Positions 1-8,540 of a stretch of 64,000 bases of DNA are shown in pieces. The DNA comes from an uncultured Caulobacterales bacterium. GTDB lineage: Bacteria > Pseudomonadota > Alphaproteobacteria > Caulobacterales > Caulobacteraceae. Location of the stretch: contig CAILTK010000089.1 of assembly GCA_903837135.1 (NCBI GenBank), forward strand, positions 1 through 64,000, given 5' to 3'. The notes under the pieces are model-generated. The model saw nothing but the letters and a program-made list of their open reading frames with translations. It made no database searches and was not told the origin of the DNA. A program made the translations under genes and the position numbers. Numbering within the stretch: the first letter of the stretch is position 1; every line of letters begins with the position of its first letter.

Positions 1-543
1 CTGATGGCCGACAGCCTCAAGTCCCAAGGGCCGTTCGCGGGCTCGGTGTTCGGCGGCCGCGATCCCGCGCGCATGGCCGAGCTGGCGCGCCTGCGGTTCG
101 GCGCCGCGCCGCCGATGAGCCTGGTCGACAGCGCCGAGGCGGCGATCGCCGCGGCGCGACGGCTCGGCGGGGTCGGCGTCCTGCCGCTCGACGGCGCCGC
201 GCCCTGGGCCCGGCTCCTGGCCGAGCCGACCCTGAGGGTGTTCGCCGTCCTGCCCTGTCTTTCCGCCTGGGGTCCGCCCGCGGCGCTGGCCGTGGCCGCC
301 GTCGCGGTCGAGCCCTCGGGCGCCGACCAGACCCTGTGGATCACCGACGCGGCCCTGCCGGCCGATCGCCTCGTCGAAGACCTCGGCGCCCGCGGCCTGG
401 CCGCCGCCGTGCTGGCGGAAGGGCGCGGCCTGCGCCTGTTCGCCCTGCCGGGCTATGTCCAGCCGGAGGATCCGCGCCTCCAGGGCGCGCCCGGCCGGCT
501 CACCGGCGTGATCGGCGCGGCCCCGACCCCGTTTGATCTTTGA
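1..543 (+). CDS. C-terminal part of a chorismate-mutase-type protein (5' end outside window)
   Basis: The reading frame is open from the first base, so the ATG at position 4 is probably internal and the gene begins upstream of the window. About 180 codons remain, ending in TGA. The fragment is rich in Ala, Gly and Leu and contains the stretches VGVLPLDG and LFALPGYVQ. From memory this resembles the C-terminal half of proteins annotated as chorismate mutase in Caulobacteraceae, which sit next to prephenate dehydrogenase. The neighbouring gene at 746 is that enzyme, and this supports a role in phenylalanine/tyrosine synthesis. The chorismate mutase catalytic helices would lie in the missing part, so the function cannot be confirmed here. 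Confidence 0.5.
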   Translation: MMADSLKSQGPFAGSVFGGRDPARMAELARLRFGAAPPMSLVDSAEAAIAAARRLGGVGVLPLDGAAPWARLLAEPTLRVFAVLPCLSAWGPPAALAVAAVAVEPSGADQTLWITDAALPADRLVEDLGARGLAAAVLAEGRGLRLFALPGYVQPEDPRLQGAPGRLTGVIGAAPTPFDL

Positions 544-582
544 TTTCTCCCTCAGGAAAGACACAGCGGTTGCATCAATTTT

Positions 583-704
583 CCGCTCGTCCCGGCGAAC
601 GCCGGGATCCAGCTCGAAGGACGCCCACGCGAGCCATTCCGGTCGCCAATCGTCCGGCGGGCGCGCCCTATGATCTGGATCCCGGCGTTCGCCGGGACGA
701 GCGG
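583..704. repeat. Intergenic inverted repeat with nested palindromes
   Basis: Two 29-base arms at 583-611 and 676-704 are exact reverse complements. Each arm also contains its own palindrome (CCCGGCG, two bases, CGCCGGG), so the element can fold as two small hairpins or one long one. It fills the gap between the chorismate-mutase-type gene and prephenate dehydrogenase. It belongs with other GTCCCGG-containing intergenic repeats in this window. A role as an attenuator or terminator is possible but not shown, because there is no T-tract. Confidence 0.85.
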
Positions 705-745
705 AGAGAAGGGACAGGCGCCGTAGCGGCTGGCGTGAATTTCCG

Positions 746-1663
746 ATGAGCACGCCCGTCTATCAGCGCATGGCGGTGATCGGCTGCGGCCTGATCGGCT
801 CGTCGGTCGCCCGCGCCGCGCGGACTTCGGGCGCGGTGGGCGAGATCGTGGTCTATGACGCCGACCCGGCCGTGCGCGCCCGGGCGCTCGAGCTCGGCCT
901 GGCCGACCGGGCGGAGGACACGCCGGCCGGCGCGGTGGCGGGCGCCGACCTCGTCCTGCTGGCCACGCCCGTCGGCGTGATCGGCGCGGTGGCCGAGGCC
1001 CTGGCGCCGTCGCTCGAGCCGGGCGCCACCCTCACCGACGTGGGCTCGTGCAAGGCGGTGGTGGCCGAGGCCTTCGCCCGCATGCAGCGCGCCGACGTGC
1101 ACGCCATCCCCGGCCATCCGGTGGCGGGCACGGAGAAGTCGGGGCCCGACGCCGGCTTCGCCGAGCTGTTTCAGAACCGCTGGGTGATCCTCTGCCCGTC
1201 GCCGAAGAATGCGTCCGAGGCGGTCGAGCGGCTGACCGCCTTCTGGACCCGGCTGGGAGCCAGGGTCGAGTGCATGGACGCGACGCACCACGACCTGGTG
1301 CTGGCCGTCACCAGCCATCTGCCCCACCTGATCGCCTACAACATCGTCGGCACGGCGGCCGACATGGAGACCGTCACCCAGGCCGAAGTGATGAAGTTCT
1401 CGGCCGGCGGGTTTCGCGACTTCACCCGCATCGCCGCGTCCGATCCGACCATGTGGCGCGACGTCTTCCTCAACAACAAGGGGGCGGTGCTGGAGGTGCT
1501 GGCGCGGTTCATCGAGGACCTGCACATGCTGTCGCGCGCGATCCGCTGGGACGAGGGCGACAAGCTCCACGACCTGTTCAGCCGCACCCGCGACATCCGC
1601 CGCGGCGTCATCGACGCCGGCCAGGAGACCCCCGAGCCGAACTTCGGCCGCGACCGGAAGTAG
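746..1663 (+). CDS. tyrA: Prephenate (or arogenate) dehydrogenase
   Basis: This 305-residue protein should oxidatively decarboxylate prephenate (or arogenate) with NAD(P)+ in the tyrosine branch of aromatic amino acid synthesis, in the cytoplasm. The N-terminus has a Rossmann motif GCGLIG at residues 13-18, followed by an acidic residue (D38 or D40) at the end of the second strand, as in NAD-binding forms. The motif GHPVAGTEKSG at residues 123-133 is the active-site segment typical of TyrA. The C-terminal half is the helical dimerisation domain. The length fits a single-function TyrA without a fused chorismate mutase. The ATG at 746 is the first start in frame. The gene follows the chorismate-mutase-type gene but is separated from it by a palindromic repeat. 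Confidence 0.9.
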   Translation: MSTPVYQRMAVIGCGLIGSSVARAARTSGAVGEIVVYDADPAVRARALELGLADRAEDTPAGAVAGADLVLLATPVGVIGAVAEALAPSLEPGATLTDVGSCKAVVAEAFARMQRADVHAIPGHPVAGTEKSGPDAGFAELFQNRWVILCPSPKNASEAVERLTAFWTRLGARVECMDATHHDLVLAVTSHLPHLIAYNIVGTAADMETVTQAEVMKFSAGGFRDFTRIAASDPTMWRDVFLNNKGAVLEVLARFIEDLHMLSRAIRWDEGDKLHDLFSRTRDIRRGVIDAGQETPEPNFGRDRK

Positions 1664-1671
1664 GCGCCAGC

Positions 1672-1690
1672 GCGGGGGCTCGAACCCCGC
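1672..1690. terminator. Short GC hairpin between convergent genes
   Basis: GCGGGG at 1672-1677 pairs with CCCCGC at 1685-1690 around a 7-base loop. It lies between the stops of the converging tyrA and DUF3833-like genes, where a two-way terminator would be expected. No T-tract follows, so this is only a candidate. Confidence 0.35.
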
Positions 1691-1706
1691 TTGCCCGCCG
1701 TGCGGC

Positions 1707-2150
1707 TTATCCAACCTTGGTCAGGGCGCTATGGGTGGTGGCCAGCGGCAGGCCGAGGAAGGTCACCCGGCCGACCATCATCACCTGGTTCGGGGTGATC
1801 TCGACGAAGCGGACATGCTGGCTGGGCTCCATCCGGCCGCCGGGCCGGACCGGGCGGTCGAAGATCATGCGCAGGTCCGCGCCGTCGAGCCGTCCGCGGA
1901 ACCGGGCGGCCTGATGGGCGTCGTAGCCGACGACATACCCCTGTTCGTCGGTGTGTACGACCCAACTGCGCCGGAACACCTCCTGCTCGCGCCCGATATA
2001 GGTATAGGCCTCGTCGAGGTGCAGCGCCCGGTGCTCGTCGGACCAGACGCCGGTCATCTCCACGGTGTACCGGCGCAGCACCTTGCCGGTCAGGCCCTGG
2101 ACGCACCCGAAACCCGTCAGCCGGCCGCTGAGAAATACTTCGGGGGTCAT
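1707..2150 (-). CDS. DUF3833-like protein
   Basis: The 147-residue product has no signal peptide or membrane segment. It begins TPEVFLSGRLTGFG and contains alternating beta-type segments such as RRYTVEMTGVW and FRRSWVVHTDEQGYVVGYD. This pattern of a short 'FLSGRLTGFG' start followed by a beta-barrel-like series matches the DUF3833 family as I remember it, whose function is unknown. The gene is convergent with tyrA and divergent from the TraB/GumN-like gene, with a promoter gap of about 56 bases. The family assignment is tentative. Confidence 0.55.
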   Translation of the reverse strand: MTPEVFLSGRLTGFGCVQGLTGKVLRRYTVEMTGVWSDEHRALHLDEAYTYIGREQEVFRRSWVVHTDEQGYVVGYDAHQAARFRGRLDGADLRMIFDRPVRPGGRMEPSQHVRFVEITPNQVMMVGRVTFLGLPLATTHSALTKVG

Positions 2151-2206
2151 CGACTCGCCGTGATCCTGCGCCTGATGACGCCCCGACCATGCTATACGAG
2201 GGTTCG

Positions 2207-3262
2207 ATGAAAGGAAGAAGGGCGCAACTCCTGATCGCGGCCACGCTGCTCCTGACCGGTGCGGCCCAGCCGTCGACCGCGCAAACGCCCTCCGCCCAGC
2301 CGCCTGTCTCCCAGCCGCCTGTCTCCCAGCCGCCTGTCTCTCAGCCGCCTGCCGCTCAGCCGGTTGGGGGCGTTCCGCCGCCTATCGATCCCGGCGAGAG
2401 CGCGGTGGTGCAGGAGCTGGAGGTGATCGGCCGCTATCCCGGGCCGCCGCAATGGACGGTGCGGCGCGGCGACGCCGAGGTGGTGGTGCTGGGCGCGCTG
2501 TCGCCGCTGCCGCACACCCTCGAATGGAACACCCACCGGTTCGACCGGGCGCTCGACGGGGCGCGGCTGGTGATCCTGCCCCCGAACGGACGAATCGGCC
2601 TGTTCGACGGGGCCTATCTGCTGCTCCACCAGGGCGACCTGCGCCTGCCGGGCGGCCAGCGGCTCTGGGACCGGCTGACGCCCGAGGAGCGGCGGCGGTT
2701 CGACTCCCTGCGCTCCGACGCCAAGACCGATGCCAAGCGCTACGAGCATCTGAAGCCGGCGATCGCCGGGATGACCCTGGAGGCGGATTTCGACAAGGCG
2801 GCGGGCCTGTCCGCCGCCAAGCCGGGCTCGACCGTCAAGCGTATGGCCGACGCCCGCCAGCTTCGTACCCAGGTCGAGGGGCTGCCGATCGCCGCCCTGT
2901 TCCGCTCGGTGGTGCGGATGGACGAGAACGCCTCGCACGCCTGTCTCGACGCCTTCCTGACCGACGCCGAGCGCCATCGGGCGCAGGGGCGGGCCATGGC
3001 GGAGGCCTGGGCCAACGGCGATCTTGGCCGGTTGAAGGGCGAATACCTGTCCTCGGCGGTGGACCAGTGCATCGCCGGCGCGCCAGGACTGCAGGCCTTC
3101 GTCGAGAAGCTGACCCGCGACGCCCAGGCGCAGATGGACGCGGCGCTGGCCAAGGGCGGCAAGACGGTGGCGGTGATCGACCTGCGCGTCCTGCTGAGCG
3201 CCAACGGCGTGCTCGACCGTCTCAAGGCCGAAGGGGCGGCGATCGGCGTGCCGCACGATTGA
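2207..3262 (+). CDS. Secreted TraB/GumN-family protein with a Pro-rich tandem repeat
   Basis: The protein has about 351 residues when started at the ATG at 2207, which has a GAGG eight bases upstream. An ATG at 2189 in the same frame lacks this. A signal peptide (KGRRAQLLIAATLLLTG) is followed by a low-complexity linker made of PPVSQ units. The folded part starts near residue 75 with VRRGDAEVVVLGAL, LEWNTHRFDRALDGARLVILPP and later a long helical region. These features match the TraB/GumN (Tiki-like) family, proposed metalloproteases of the outer compartment. The ending KTVAVIDLRVLLSANGVLDRLKAEG also fits the family. Substrate unknown. Confidence 0.7.
   Translation: MKGRRAQLLIAATLLLTGAAQPSTAQTPSAQPPVSQPPVSQPPVSQPPAAQPVGGVPPPIDPGESAVVQELEVIGRYPGPPQWTVRRGDAEVVVLGALSPLPHTLEWNTHRFDRALDGARLVILPPNGRIGLFDGAYLLLHQGDLRLPGGQRLWDRLTPEERRRFDSLRSDAKTDAKRYEHLKPAIAGMTLEADFDKAAGLSAAKPGSTVKRMADARQLRTQVEGLPIAALFRSVVRMDENASHACLDAFLTDAERHRAQGRAMAEAWANGDLGRLKGEYLSSAVDQCIAGAPGLQAFVEKLTRDAQAQMDAALAKGGKTVAVIDLRVLLSANGVLDRLKAEGAAIGVPHD
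2297..2356 (+). repeat. 15-bp tandem repeat, four units, encoding (Q)PPVSQ
   Basis: The unit CAGCCGCCTGTCTCC runs at 2297-2311 and 2312-2326. It then appears with a last-base change at 2327-2341 and degenerates at 2342-2356. Being in frame and a multiple of three, it only lengthens the linker behind the signal peptide of the TraB/GumN-like protein. It is a likely site of copy-number variation. Confidence 0.9.
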
Positions 3263-3326
3263 GCCCGGCGCTTGTGGCGCCCCGAGGCCATGGCTAAGGT
3301 CGCGCCCTGGTCCTTGGGGGGTCTTC

Positions 3327-4937
3327 ATGCGTCTTCTGCTCGCCGCGTCCGCGGCTGTTCTCGGCTTGGCCGCGGGGCCGTCGGTCCAGGCCGGACCGGT
3401 CGATCCGCAGACCCTGAACCGGATCGCCGACGCGGGGTTCAATCACGGCGAGGTGGTGGAGACGATCGAATACCTGTCCGACCAGATCGGCGGGCGGATG
3501 ACCAACTCCCCGGCCATGCGCAAGGCCGAGGCCTGGACCCAGCAGAAGTTCAAGGCGTGGGGGCTGAAGAACGTCCACCCCGAAGGCTTCGAGTTCGGCC
3601 GCGGCTGGTGGATCGAGAGCGCCCACGCCCGGATGGTGACGCCGCGCCCGTTCGACCTGCGTGTGATCCCGGTGGCCTGGACGCCCTCCACCAACGGTCC
3701 GGTCACCGCGCCGGTGATCGTCGCCCCGATCCGCACCGAGGCGGATTTCGCCAAATGGCGCGGCAAGCTCAAGGGCAGGATCGTGCTGACGAGCCTGCCG
3801 ACGCCGCAGAAGGACGACCTGGAGCCGCCGTTCAAGCGCTACACCGAGGCGGAGATCGCCCGCCTCGACGACTATCGCCAGCCGTTCTCCGATCCGGAGC
3901 TGGCCGCCCAGCGCATCGCTCGCCAGGCGCTGGCGAAGAAGACCGACGACTTTCTCGCCGCCGAGGGCGCGGTGGCGCGGGCCGGCATGTCGCGCAACGA
4001 CGGCCGGGTGGTGCATGGCGAAGGCTCGGGCTACCGGGTCGGCGAGACGCCCAAGGTGCCGGCCTTCGAGATGGCGGCGGAGGACTACCGCCGGCTGGCG
4101 CGCCTCAGCAAGGTCGGCGAGGTGACGCTCGAGCTCGAGAGCAAGGTCCATTTCGAGGACGCCGACACCAGGGCCTACAACATCGTCGCCGAGATCCCGG
4201 GCTCCGATCCCGGGGCCGGCTTCGTCATGGCCGGCGCCCATCTCGACAGCTGGGTGGCGGGCGACGGGGCCGCCGACAACGGCGCGGGCTCGGCCGAGGT
4301 GATGGAGGCGGCGCGGATCCTGGCCAGCCTCGACCTGCATCCCAAACGCACCATCCGCTTCGTGCTGTGGGCCGGCGAGGAGCAGGGCCTGTGGGGATCG
4401 CTGGCCTATGTGGAGAAGCATTTCGCCACCCGCCCGCCGCCGCCCAAGGGCGATCCGGCCCGGCCTTACGACGTCAACACCTTCCCGCTGGCCCTGCTGC
4501 CCGAGTACCGGCAGATGCACGGCTATTTCAACATCGACAACGGATCGGGCAAGATCCGCGGGATCTACGCCGAGGGCAATTTCGCCGCCGCGCCGATGCT
4601 CAAGGCCTGGCTGGCGCCGTTCGCCTCCCTGGGCGCCTCCGCCGTGGTGGCCGAGCCGACCGGGTCGACCGACCATGTGGGCATGGTCCGCATCGGCCTG
4701 CCCGCGTTCCAGTTCATCCAGGACCCGCTCGATTACGAGAGCCGGGTGCACCACACCGACCTGGACACCTTCGATCATCTGCGTACGGAGGATATGCGCC
4801 AGGGCTCGGTGATCCTCGCCTCCATGCTGATCGACGCCGCCGACAGCGACCCGCCGCTGCCCGGCAATATCGTTCCGACCGAGCCCAAGCCGACCGATCC
4901 TTTCCGCTTCGCCGACGACAGCGCCCAGCGGCGATAG
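3327..4937 (+). CDS. Secreted M28-family zinc peptidase
   Basis: This 536-residue protein has a signal peptide (LLLAASAAVLGLAAGPSVQA) and is probably periplasmic. The peptidase domain shows the M28 zinc ligands in order: GAHLDSW, GAADNGAG, WAGEEQG (general base and ligand Glu), FNIDNGSG and HHTDLDT. An insert between roughly residues 120 and 270, with 'GRIVLTSLP', is consistent with a PA-like domain, which is common in M28 aminopeptidases and carboxypeptidases. The expected activity is release of amino acids from peptides. The gene lies 64 bases after the TraB/GumN-like gene on the same strand and may be co-transcribed with it. Substrate class cannot be read from the sequence. Confidence 0.9.
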   Translation: MRLLLAASAAVLGLAAGPSVQAGPVDPQTLNRIADAGFNHGEVVETIEYLSDQIGGRMTNSPAMRKAEAWTQQKFKAWGLKNVHPEGFEFGRGWWIESAHARMVTPRPFDLRVIPVAWTPSTNGPVTAPVIVAPIRTEADFAKWRGKLKGRIVLTSLPTPQKDDLEPPFKRYTEAEIARLDDYRQPFSDPELAAQRIARQALAKKTDDFLAAEGAVARAGMSRNDGRVVHGEGSGYRVGETPKVPAFEMAAEDYRRLARLSKVGEVTLELESKVHFEDADTRAYNIVAEIPGSDPGAGFVMAGAHLDSWVAGDGAADNGAGSAEVMEAARILASLDLHPKRTIRFVLWAGEEQGLWGSLAYVEKHFATRPPPPKGDPARPYDVNTFPLALLPEYRQMHGYFNIDNGSGKIRGIYAEGNFAAAPMLKAWLAPFASLGASAVVAEPTGSTDHVGMVRIGLPAFQFIQDPLDYESRVHHTDLDTFDHLRTEDMRQGSVILASMLIDAADSDPPLPGNIVPTEPKPTDPFRFADDSAQRR

Positions 4938-4971
4938 ACAGAGGCGATCACCGGCGGCGATAGCGGGGCGC

Positions 4972-6381
4972 TCAGGTCTCCAGCAGGGCCACCGTGCCCT
5001 GGCCGCCGTCGGCGCAGATGGAGACGATGGCGCGCGAGCCCTCCGGCAGGGCGGCCAGCTCCTTGACCGCCTGCGACAGGATCCGCGCCCCGGTGGCGCC
5101 GAAGGGGTGGCCGAGCGCCACCGAGCCGCCGTTGGGATTGAGCCGGTCGTGCGGAAAGGGTCCGAAGTTCGGCGCGACCCCGACCTTGTCGCGGAGGAAG
5201 GCGTCGTCCTCCCAGGCCTTGAGATGGAAGGCCACCTGGCCTGAGAAGGCCTCGTGCAGCTCCCAGAGCTGGATGTCGGCGTACTTAAGCCCATGGCGGG
5301 CGAGCAGCCGCGGCACGGCGTAGCCCGGCGCCATCAAAAGCCCTTCGGTGCGGAAGTCGACGGCCGAGACCTCGTAGTCCACCAGTCGCGCCTTGGGCAG
5401 GTCGGCCGGCAGCCGGGCCATGCCGGCCTCCGAGCCCACCCATAGGGCGGCGGCGCCGTCGGTCAGCGGCGAGGAGTTGCCAGCGGTCAGCGTGCCCTTG
5501 CCCGAGGTGGTGTCGAACACCGGCTTGAGCCGGGCCAGCTTCTCCAGCGTGCTGTCGCGGCGCGGGATCAGGTCATGATCGACGCCTTCCACCGGAATGA
5601 TCAGGGAGCGGAAGAAGCCGGACTCTTGACCACGGATCGCGCCCGCGTGGCTGGCGAGCGCGAGCCGGTCCTGGGTCTCCCGGTCGATCCGCCACTGCTT
5701 CACCGTGATCTCGGTGTGCTCGCCCATGCTCATGTGGCTGGTGCGGTTGGTGACGCTGGGGATGTAGAACTTCGGCGCCTTGAAATCGAAGGCGACCAGC
5801 TGGTCGAGGATCTGGCCGGCGGTCCTGGCGCGCTGAAAGCCGCGCACCCAGTCCGACAGGCTCTGCGACAGGCCGATCTGGATCCGGCTCATGCTCTCCA
5901 CCCCGCCGACCAGGGCCAGGCTCCGGTCGCCGCCGACCATGCCCGCCGCCTCGAAGGTCCCGACCATGGAGGTCGAGCAGGCCATCACCGTGGAGAAGGC
6001 CGGGATGGTGGCGTCGGCGCCGGCGTCCATCAGCACCTCGCGGGCGATGTTGGACCAGGTCAGGTTCGGCGCCACCGTCCCCCAGACGACGAAATCCGGC
6101 CGCGCGAGCGCCAGCATGTGCCTGGCCACCGGCAGCGACAGGGCGATGGCGTCGAGCTTGGCGAACGGGCCATCCACCTTGGCGAAGGGCGTGCGCACGC
6201 CGGCGGCCAGCCAGACCGGCGGCGCGGTCGGGGACCCGGGGGAGGGGGAGGGCGCCGGCGCCGGCAGCAGGGCGTCGCTCGGCCCGCGCCCCGGCGAGAT
6301 CGGATCGCTGGCCGGGAAGCTTTCCTCCAGCGCCTCGTCGAGCATTTCGTCCGGCGCCGACGGGTCGGGGGTATCGGTCAT
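4972..6381 (-). CDS. Acetyl-CoA acyltransferase (thiolase) with an N-terminal extension
   Basis: The 469-residue protein is a thiolase that would cleave or condense 3-ketoacyl-CoA. The nucleophilic Cys lies in STVMACSTSMVG. The second-half motifs are ELHEAFSGQVAF and NPNGGSVALGHPFGATGAR, and the C-terminal catalytic Cys is in SICADGGQG. The first 55 or so residues precede the normal thiolase start (VWLAAGVRTPF). They contain DEALEESFPASDP, a peptide motif I associate with unrelated small alphaproteobacterial proteins, followed by a Pro/Ser linker. The start has a clear GGAGG a few bases upstream. The gene is convergent with the M28 peptidase. Overall similarity is closest to FadI-like enzymes of fatty acid oxidation, but no partner FadJ gene is present here. 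Confidence 0.88.
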   Translation of the reverse strand: MTDTPDPSAPDEMLDEALEESFPASDPISPGRGPSDALLPAPAPSPSPGSPTAPPVWLAAGVRTPFAKVDGPFAKLDAIALSLPVARHMLALARPDFVVWGTVAPNLTWSNIAREVLMDAGADATIPAFSTVMACSTSMVGTFEAAGMVGGDRSLALVGGVESMSRIQIGLSQSLSDWVRGFQRARTAGQILDQLVAFDFKAPKFYIPSVTNRTSHMSMGEHTEITVKQWRIDRETQDRLALASHAGAIRGQESGFFRSLIIPVEGVDHDLIPRRDSTLEKLARLKPVFDTTSGKGTLTAGNSSPLTDGAAALWVGSEAGMARLPADLPKARLVDYEVSAVDFRTEGLLMAPGYAVPRLLARHGLKYADIQLWELHEAFSGQVAFHLKAWEDDAFLRDKVGVAPNFGPFPHDRLNPNGGSVALGHPFGATGARILSQAVKELAALPEGSRAIVSICADGGQGTVALLET

Positions 6382-6483
6382 GTGCAGCCTCCGGTGTGTC
6401 AGCTAAGGTAGAGACATCCTCATCGCAACCGCCTCGCCCCGCTTGCGGGTGAGGTGGAAAACAGACGAACCCGAGGGCGCCCC

Positions 6484-8301
6484 TCAGGGCCCTGCGACAA
6501 CGCCATAGCGCTTGGCCCGCTCGGGCAATTGGGGCTGGATCGCGACGGCCGCGGCGATGTCGGCTTCGCCGTCCGCCTTCAGCCCCTTCCTGAGTTTGGC
6601 GAGGCCGCGGCCGTAGAGCGACCAGGCGATCTTGGGGTTCATGGCCAGCGCCGCGTCATAGTCGCTTATCGCCGCATCCAGCTGGTTCAGACGCAGATGC
6701 ACAAGGCCGCGGCTGTCCAGCACGTTGGCCGAGCGCGGGGCGAGACGCAAAGACCGGCTGCAATCACCGAGGGCGCCGTCGAGCTCGCGATTGGCCAGAG
6801 CGCGAGCCCAGCACCGCTGCGCCAGAACCTCATGCATCTCGCCGTCGCCCCCGTGCGCGGCTATCCACAGGTCGTATTCGCGCAGAGCGCCGGCGAAGTC
6901 GTCGAGGAAGAGATAGAGGCGGCCGAGGCTTGAGCGGATGTCCGCCTCCCTGGGCGCCAGCTTCGAGGTGGTGTCGAGGTCCGCCGCGGCGCCCTTGGCG
7001 TCGCCGTCCCGCCAGCGGAGTTCGGCGCGGAGGGCCAGCGCCTGAAGGTTCTGCGGGTCGAGGTCGAGCACCCGCTCCAGGTCGTCCCTCGCCAGCGCCG
7101 CTTTGCCCTGCTCGAGCCGGACCCGGGCGCGCTGCAGCACATAGCGCGGTTCGCGCGGCGCGAGTTCGCACGCCTTGTCGAGATCGGCGATCGCGCGGGA
7201 ATAGTCGTGGCGCGCCGCATAGGCCGCGCCGCGCCGGCTGAAGCCGTCCGCGTCCACCGGCGCTTCGGCAGGCCCCTTGTCCTGGGCTGGCGCAGCCTGT
7301 GTCGGCGCGCCCTGAGCTGGAGAAAGCTGTGTCTGGGGCCCGCCCTCGGCCACGGCGACGCTGGCCGGTGCGACCAGCCTGAACACCGGACCGCCGTTGT
7401 AGGTGAAGAAGATCCGTTTCTGGCTGTTGGCGATGTAGATGCGGTGCGACAGGAAGAAGTCGGCCCCGATCAGCATGTCGATGTCGTCGAGGTTGGTGTC
7501 GGAGACGAAGAGGCGAGTGGATTTGATCTCCTCGTCGCCGATCTTGAAGCTGGCGACGGGTACGATCCAGGTGCGGACCGCCTTGGGGCCGATGCCGCGA
7601 CTGGACTCCGTGGCCAGCACCTCGGGCGCATCGAGCCGGATGCCCACCCGCTCAGCCGCCCGGCGGGTCAGCATAGACTGCCCCGCGCCGGTATCGAACA
7701 TCACCTGGATCCGGCGCCCGTTGACATAGGCCTCCGCCTCGGCGGCGGGCTTCTGCACGGTCTGAAACGCGAACGGCAGGATGTTCAACGCCAGTCCGGC
7801 GGACCAGTAGGCCAGGGACTTGCCCTCGCATCCATGCGGCTCGATCACGCGAATGACGCCATGGGCGAAGTCGTATTCCACGTCCCAGTGGGCGAGGAAG
7901 TTCCGGCCGAGCAGACCGGCGGAGTCGTCTCCGGCAATGCCCGGCGTCACCATGAACTCGATGCGGCGAAACGGCGTATTGGCCAGGGTGAAGGTGTCGA
8001 CCCTGGTCACGTTCACGGTGGCTTCGCCGCCGACGCCAAGCACATAGACGCCCCAGGGGCCCGCCTGCACGGGAAGCTTGAGTTCGGCGGCCATCGACGG
8101 ACTGATGGCGCTGAAGAAGGCCCCGCTGTCGATGGTGAACTCGACCGGATGGCCATTGATCTTGGCGGGGATCATCGGCCGCAGGCCGGCCATGGTCACG
8201 GGCGCCTCGACGGAGACCATCTTGCAGTCCGCGCGCGCCGCGCCCGCCAAGGCCAGAGACGCAAGGGCGCCGATCACGACGATCCACCGACCCACACCCA
8301 T
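6484..8301 (-). CDS. Secreted double retropepsin-like aspartic protease with C-terminal TPRs
   Basis: The ATG at 8301 has GGGGGAC just upstream and opens directly into a signal peptide. A longer frame upstream of it has no such support. The 605-residue protein has two retropepsin-like halves. The first has IDSG at residues 57-60 and a closing LLGRNF, and the second has FDTG at 202-205 and a closing LIGADFF. After a Gln/Pro/Ala-rich linker, residues from about 395 to the end form TPR-type helical repeats (for example YSRAIADLDKACELAP and LDAAISDYDAALAMNP). Having both catalytic Asp residues in one chain suggests an intramolecular dimer like a pepsin, with the TPRs binding partners in the periplasm. 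Target unknown. Confidence 0.8.
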   Translation of the reverse strand: MGVGRWIVVIGALASLALAGAARADCKMVSVEAPVTMAGLRPMIPAKINGHPVEFTIDSGAFFSAISPSMAAELKLPVQAGPWGVYVLGVGGEATVNVTRVDTFTLANTPFRRIEFMVTPGIAGDDSAGLLGRNFLAHWDVEYDFAHGVIRVIEPHGCEGKSLAYWSAGLALNILPFAFQTVQKPAAEAEAYVNGRRIQVMFDTGAGQSMLTRRAAERVGIRLDAPEVLATESSRGIGPKAVRTWIVPVASFKIGDEEIKSTRLFVSDTNLDDIDMLIGADFFLSHRIYIANSQKRIFFTYNGGPVFRLVAPASVAVAEGGPQTQLSPAQGAPTQAAPAQDKGPAEAPVDADGFSRRGAAYAARHDYSRAIADLDKACELAPREPRYVLQRARVRLEQGKAALARDDLERVLDLDPQNLQALALRAELRWRDGDAKGAAADLDTTSKLAPREADIRSSLGRLYLFLDDFAGALREYDLWIAAHGGDGEMHEVLAQRCWARALANRELDGALGDCSRSLRLAPRSANVLDSRGLVHLRLNQLDAAISDYDAALAMNPKIAWSLYGRGLAKLRKGLKADGEADIAAAVAIQPQLPERAKRYGVVAGP

Positions 8302-8540
8302 GCTGTCCCCCGACGCCAGGCTCACACTGAGCCACATCCGCCGGGCGCGGTCCAGCGGCCACGGCTTGACCCGGAGGGCATGGCGAAGGCGCTGACCCGA
8401 ACGGCGAAAGGGCTTCGGGGTGGCGTCGAAACGGGGGGAAAAGGCTGCTCGGCGCCGACTTCCGCCGCCGGTCGCCCCCCGTTCAAGCCGCCCGGTCTTC
8501 ACGCCCTACAGCGGACTCTCCGAAGGGCGGTTGAGGGCGG

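Noticed and set aside
668-1714. 348-codon minus-strand frame over prephenate dehydrogenase
   Set aside because: It is the antisense of a clear TyrA gene, very rich in Arg, Ala, Gly and His, with no domain pattern.
3294-5294. 666-codon minus-strand frame over the M28 peptidase and thiolase end
   Set aside because: Long open antisense frames are common at this GC content; the opposite strand has full catalytic motifs.
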